A stretch of DNA of 5,663 nucleotides from Thermaceae bacterium (lineage in GTDB: Bacteria; Deinococcota; Deinococci; Deinococcales; Marinithermaceae), in assembly GCA_015490435.1 (NCBI GenBank), contig WFXV01000071.1, positions 1-5,663 on the forward strand, read 5' to 3'. Position 1 is the stretch's first letter. Each line of letters starts with the position of its first letter. Of this stretch, positions 4,413 through 5,663 are shown one piece after another. A model generated the notes under the pieces. That model was given only the letters and a program-made list of their open reading frames with translations, was not told the DNA's origin and ran no database searches. The translations under genes and the position numbers were made by a program.

Positions 4413-4488
4413 TGGTGGGCCCTGCAGGACTCGAACCTGCAACCAACCGGTTATGAGCCGGCTGCTCTAACCATTGAGCTAAGGGCCC
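4413..4488 (-). tRNA. tRNA with CAU anticodon, probably tRNA-Ile2 (AUA reader)
   Basis: This 76-nt minus-strand cloverleaf includes CCA. The acceptor stem GGGCCCT pairs with AGGGCCC, the D arm is GCTCAATGGTTAGAGC, the anticodon arm is GCCGG-CTCATAA-CCGGT and the T loop is GGTTCGAGTCC. A CAT anticodon can mean initiator Met, elongator Met or Ile2. The absence of three G-C pairs at the base of the anticodon stem and the fully paired acceptor end exclude the initiator. C4-G69 and C5-G68 in the acceptor stem are known TilS lysidine-synthetase determinants of tRNA-Ile2, and the TTAGCTCA...GGTTAGAGCA core resembles E. coli tRNA-Ile2. Elongator Met cannot be fully excluded. It starts 19 bp after the antiporter stop codon. 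Confidence 0.95.
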
Positions 4489-4499
4489 AGACCATGCCC

Positions 4500-4528
4500 A
4501 ATCTAGCCTAGCTCGGGGGCGCGAGCAA
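4500..4528 (-). promoter_or_regulatory. Possible weak promoter for the CAU tRNA
   Basis: On the minus strand TTGCTC (4523-4528) and TAGATT (4500-4505) are 17 bp apart, placing a start close to the tRNA 5' end at 4488. The match to consensus is only three of six and four of six, and the -35 lies inside the end of the antiporter gene. Processing from an antiporter read-through transcript is an alternative. Confidence 0.3.
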
Positions 4529-5663
4529 GCGGTCGAGGAGGGCCCGAGCCTCGTCCTCGGGGAGGAGGCTCGCAAAGTGGACCCGCTCGCCCGGAGCCCA
4601 GGTCTGGGCGGCGTGCACCACCTCGACCGACTCCCCCTTCCTCCGCACCAGGGGCAGGAGCTCGGGGGGCAGGTCGAGCTCCCCCACCGCCTTGCCGGAA
4701 AACCCCTCGGGGATGGCGTACTCCAGGACCTGGGCGCCGCGGTGGGCGAGGGCGTGGTCCCAGTCCTCGACGTCGAGCGGCCGGCCGAAGGCGAGCTCGG
4801 CCCCCACCCGGCGGACGAGCTCGAGCCCCACGCTCCCCGGGTCCACCGCGGGGTAGGCCCGGGGAATCCCGAAAACCTCCCGGGCCAGCTGCACCGCGAG
4901 CAGGTTGACCTCAGGATTCGGGGTGACCGCCAGCAGGCTCCCGGCCTCGTCGGCGCCGGCGGCCTCGAGGTCATCCTCCTCAAGAGCGTTGCCGCGCACC
5001 ACGAAGAGCCGCTCACGCTCGGCCTCCCGCACCTTCTGTGGGTTGCGGTCGAGGAGCACCACCGGCCGCCCTCCCTGGGCCAAAAGCCGGGCCACCGTGC
5101 GCCCGAGCCCGCCCGCGCCCACCACCAAAAGGAGCCGCCCGGCGGCGGTGGTAAGGCCCAGGATCCGGGCAAGGAGCGGCGCGAGCAGGCTGGCGGCGGC
5201 CACGCTCACGAAGATGGTGATGAAGACCAGGGCCAAAAGGCGCTCTCCCTCCCCCGGGAGGAAGAGGGCGAAGAGCGAGGCCACGCTGGCGGCGACGATG
5301 CCCCGGGGGGCGAGGGCGGCGATGAAAAGCCGCTCCTTGGGGCCGAGCTCGGAGCCCCGGAGGGCGACGGCCACCGAGAGCGGGCGCACCACGACGAGGA
5401 GCAAAAGCGCCACCAAAAGGCCTGGGACGAGCATCGCCTCCACGGTGGAAAGGGGCAGGTCGGCAGCGAGCAGGACGAAGAGCAGACTGATCGCGAGCAG
5501 GGTGAGCTGCTCCTTGAAGCGCTTCAGGCGGTGTTCCTCGGGGATGGCCCCGCGCTGGACCACCAGCCCCATCGCCACCGCCGCCATGATCCCCGACTCG
5601 CTGAGCACCGTCTCGGCGAAGCCGTAGGCCACCAGCACGCCGGCGAGGGCGGTGAGGTTCTTG
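4508..5663 (-). CDS. Na+/H+ (or K+/H+) antiporter, CPA1-type, with C-terminal TrkA-N/RCK domain (5' end outside window)
   Basis: The frame is open from the window edge to TAG (complement of 4508-4510), so 384 C-terminal residues are seen and the true start lies upstream; the GTG at 5636-5638 is inside a membrane helix. The first ~168 residues are membrane helices with antiporter signatures: SESGIMAAVAMGL, and ALAPRGIVAASVA (APRG at 118-121), typical of NhaP-like CPA1 exchangers. Residues about 176-300 are a Rossmann domain with GAGGLG (182-187) and an acidic residue ending strand two (LLDRN, D205), as in TrkA-N/RCK domains that bind NAD(H) or nucleotides and gate cation transport. A TrkA-C-like tail follows (EYAIPEGFSGKAVGELDLPP). 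The expected role is cytoplasmic pH and cation homeostasis at the inner membrane. The ion specificity residues of the core helices lie outside the window. It is a chromosomal housekeeping gene, not part of the phage-like cassette. Confidence 0.93.
   Translation of the reverse strand, partial: KNLTALAGVLVAYGFAETVLSESGIMAAVAMGLVVQRGAIPEEHRLKRFKEQLTLLAISLLFVLLAADLPLSTVEAMLVPGLLVALLLLVVVRPLSVAVALRGSELGPKERLFIAALAPRGIVAASVASLFALFLPGEGERLLALVFITIFVSVAAASLLAPLLARILGLTTAAGRLLLVVGAGGLGRTVARLLAQGGRPVVLLDRNPQKVREAERERLFVVRGNALEEDDLEAAGADEAGSLLAVTPNPEVNLLAVQLAREVFGIPRAYPAVDPGSVGLELVRRVGAELAFGRPLDVEDWDHALAHRGAQVLEYAIPEGFSGKAVGELDLPPELLPLVRRKGESVEVVHAAQTWAPGERVHFASLLPEDEARALLDRLLAPPS

Noticed and set aside
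4345..5172. Minus-strand open frame of 275 codons in another frame of the antiporter gene
   Set aside because: It runs through both the antiporter coding sequence and the tRNA genes and encodes Pro/Arg/Ser-rich low-complexity sequence, a typical high-GC shadow.

Overview
The window joins two kinds of DNA. Positions 1-4209 hold a tightly packed plus-strand gene cassette that looks like part of a prophage or virus-derived element. Positions about 4290-5663 hold minus-strand chromosomal genes: two tRNAs and a cation/proton antiporter. High GC (47 of 60 bases at both 2461-2520 and 5341-5400), strong AGGAGGT-type ribosome binding sites, frequent GTG starts, CCA-encoding tRNA genes and short start-stop overlaps fit a high-GC bacterium. 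A thermophile of the Thermus/Meiothermus/Oceanithermus group is my best guess, but that is inferred from style and not proven.

Cassette layout: the 3' end of an unidentified gene (1-170); a 69-aa single-pass membrane protein with a proline-rich tail (160-369); a 47-aa membrane peptide (369-512); a 153-aa protein resembling LL-H type phage holins (491-952); a 76-aa single-pass protein with two C-terminal cysteines (942-1172); a 151-aa protein with a helical N-terminus and a predicted beta domain (1176-1631); a 45-aa membrane peptide (1642-1779); a 360-aa virion-like protein ending in 27-aa tandem repeats (1776-2858); a 366-aa fibre-like protein with an Arg-rich N-terminal arm (2845-3945); and an 86-aa basic protein (3949-4209). 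Genes overlap or lie within about 10 bp of each other, so one transcript is likely. No promoter is visible inside the cassette. The likely theme is late functions: membrane/lysis proteins, then surface or receptor-binding proteins.

Junction: 4210-4290 has no gene. It carries two short tandem direct repeats and a strong hairpin (4242-4279) that probably terminates convergent transcription. The 3' end of a tRNA-Thr(CGU) gene faces the cassette, a classic arrangement for a prophage att site, although no second att copy or integrase lies in the window.

Host side, read on the minus strand: a CPA1-type antiporter with a C-terminal TrkA-N/RCK regulatory domain (5' end outside the window), then tRNA-Ile2(CAU), then tRNA-Thr(CGU) with its own recognisable promoter, then the shared terminator.

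The points most worth a second look are: the run of five small membrane proteins beside virion-like proteins with no tail, terminase or capsid hallmark visible; the repeat array whose last copy uses different codons that create the next gene's ribosome binding site and start codon; and the AT-richer, Asn/Tyr/Gly-rich tip of the fibre-like protein.
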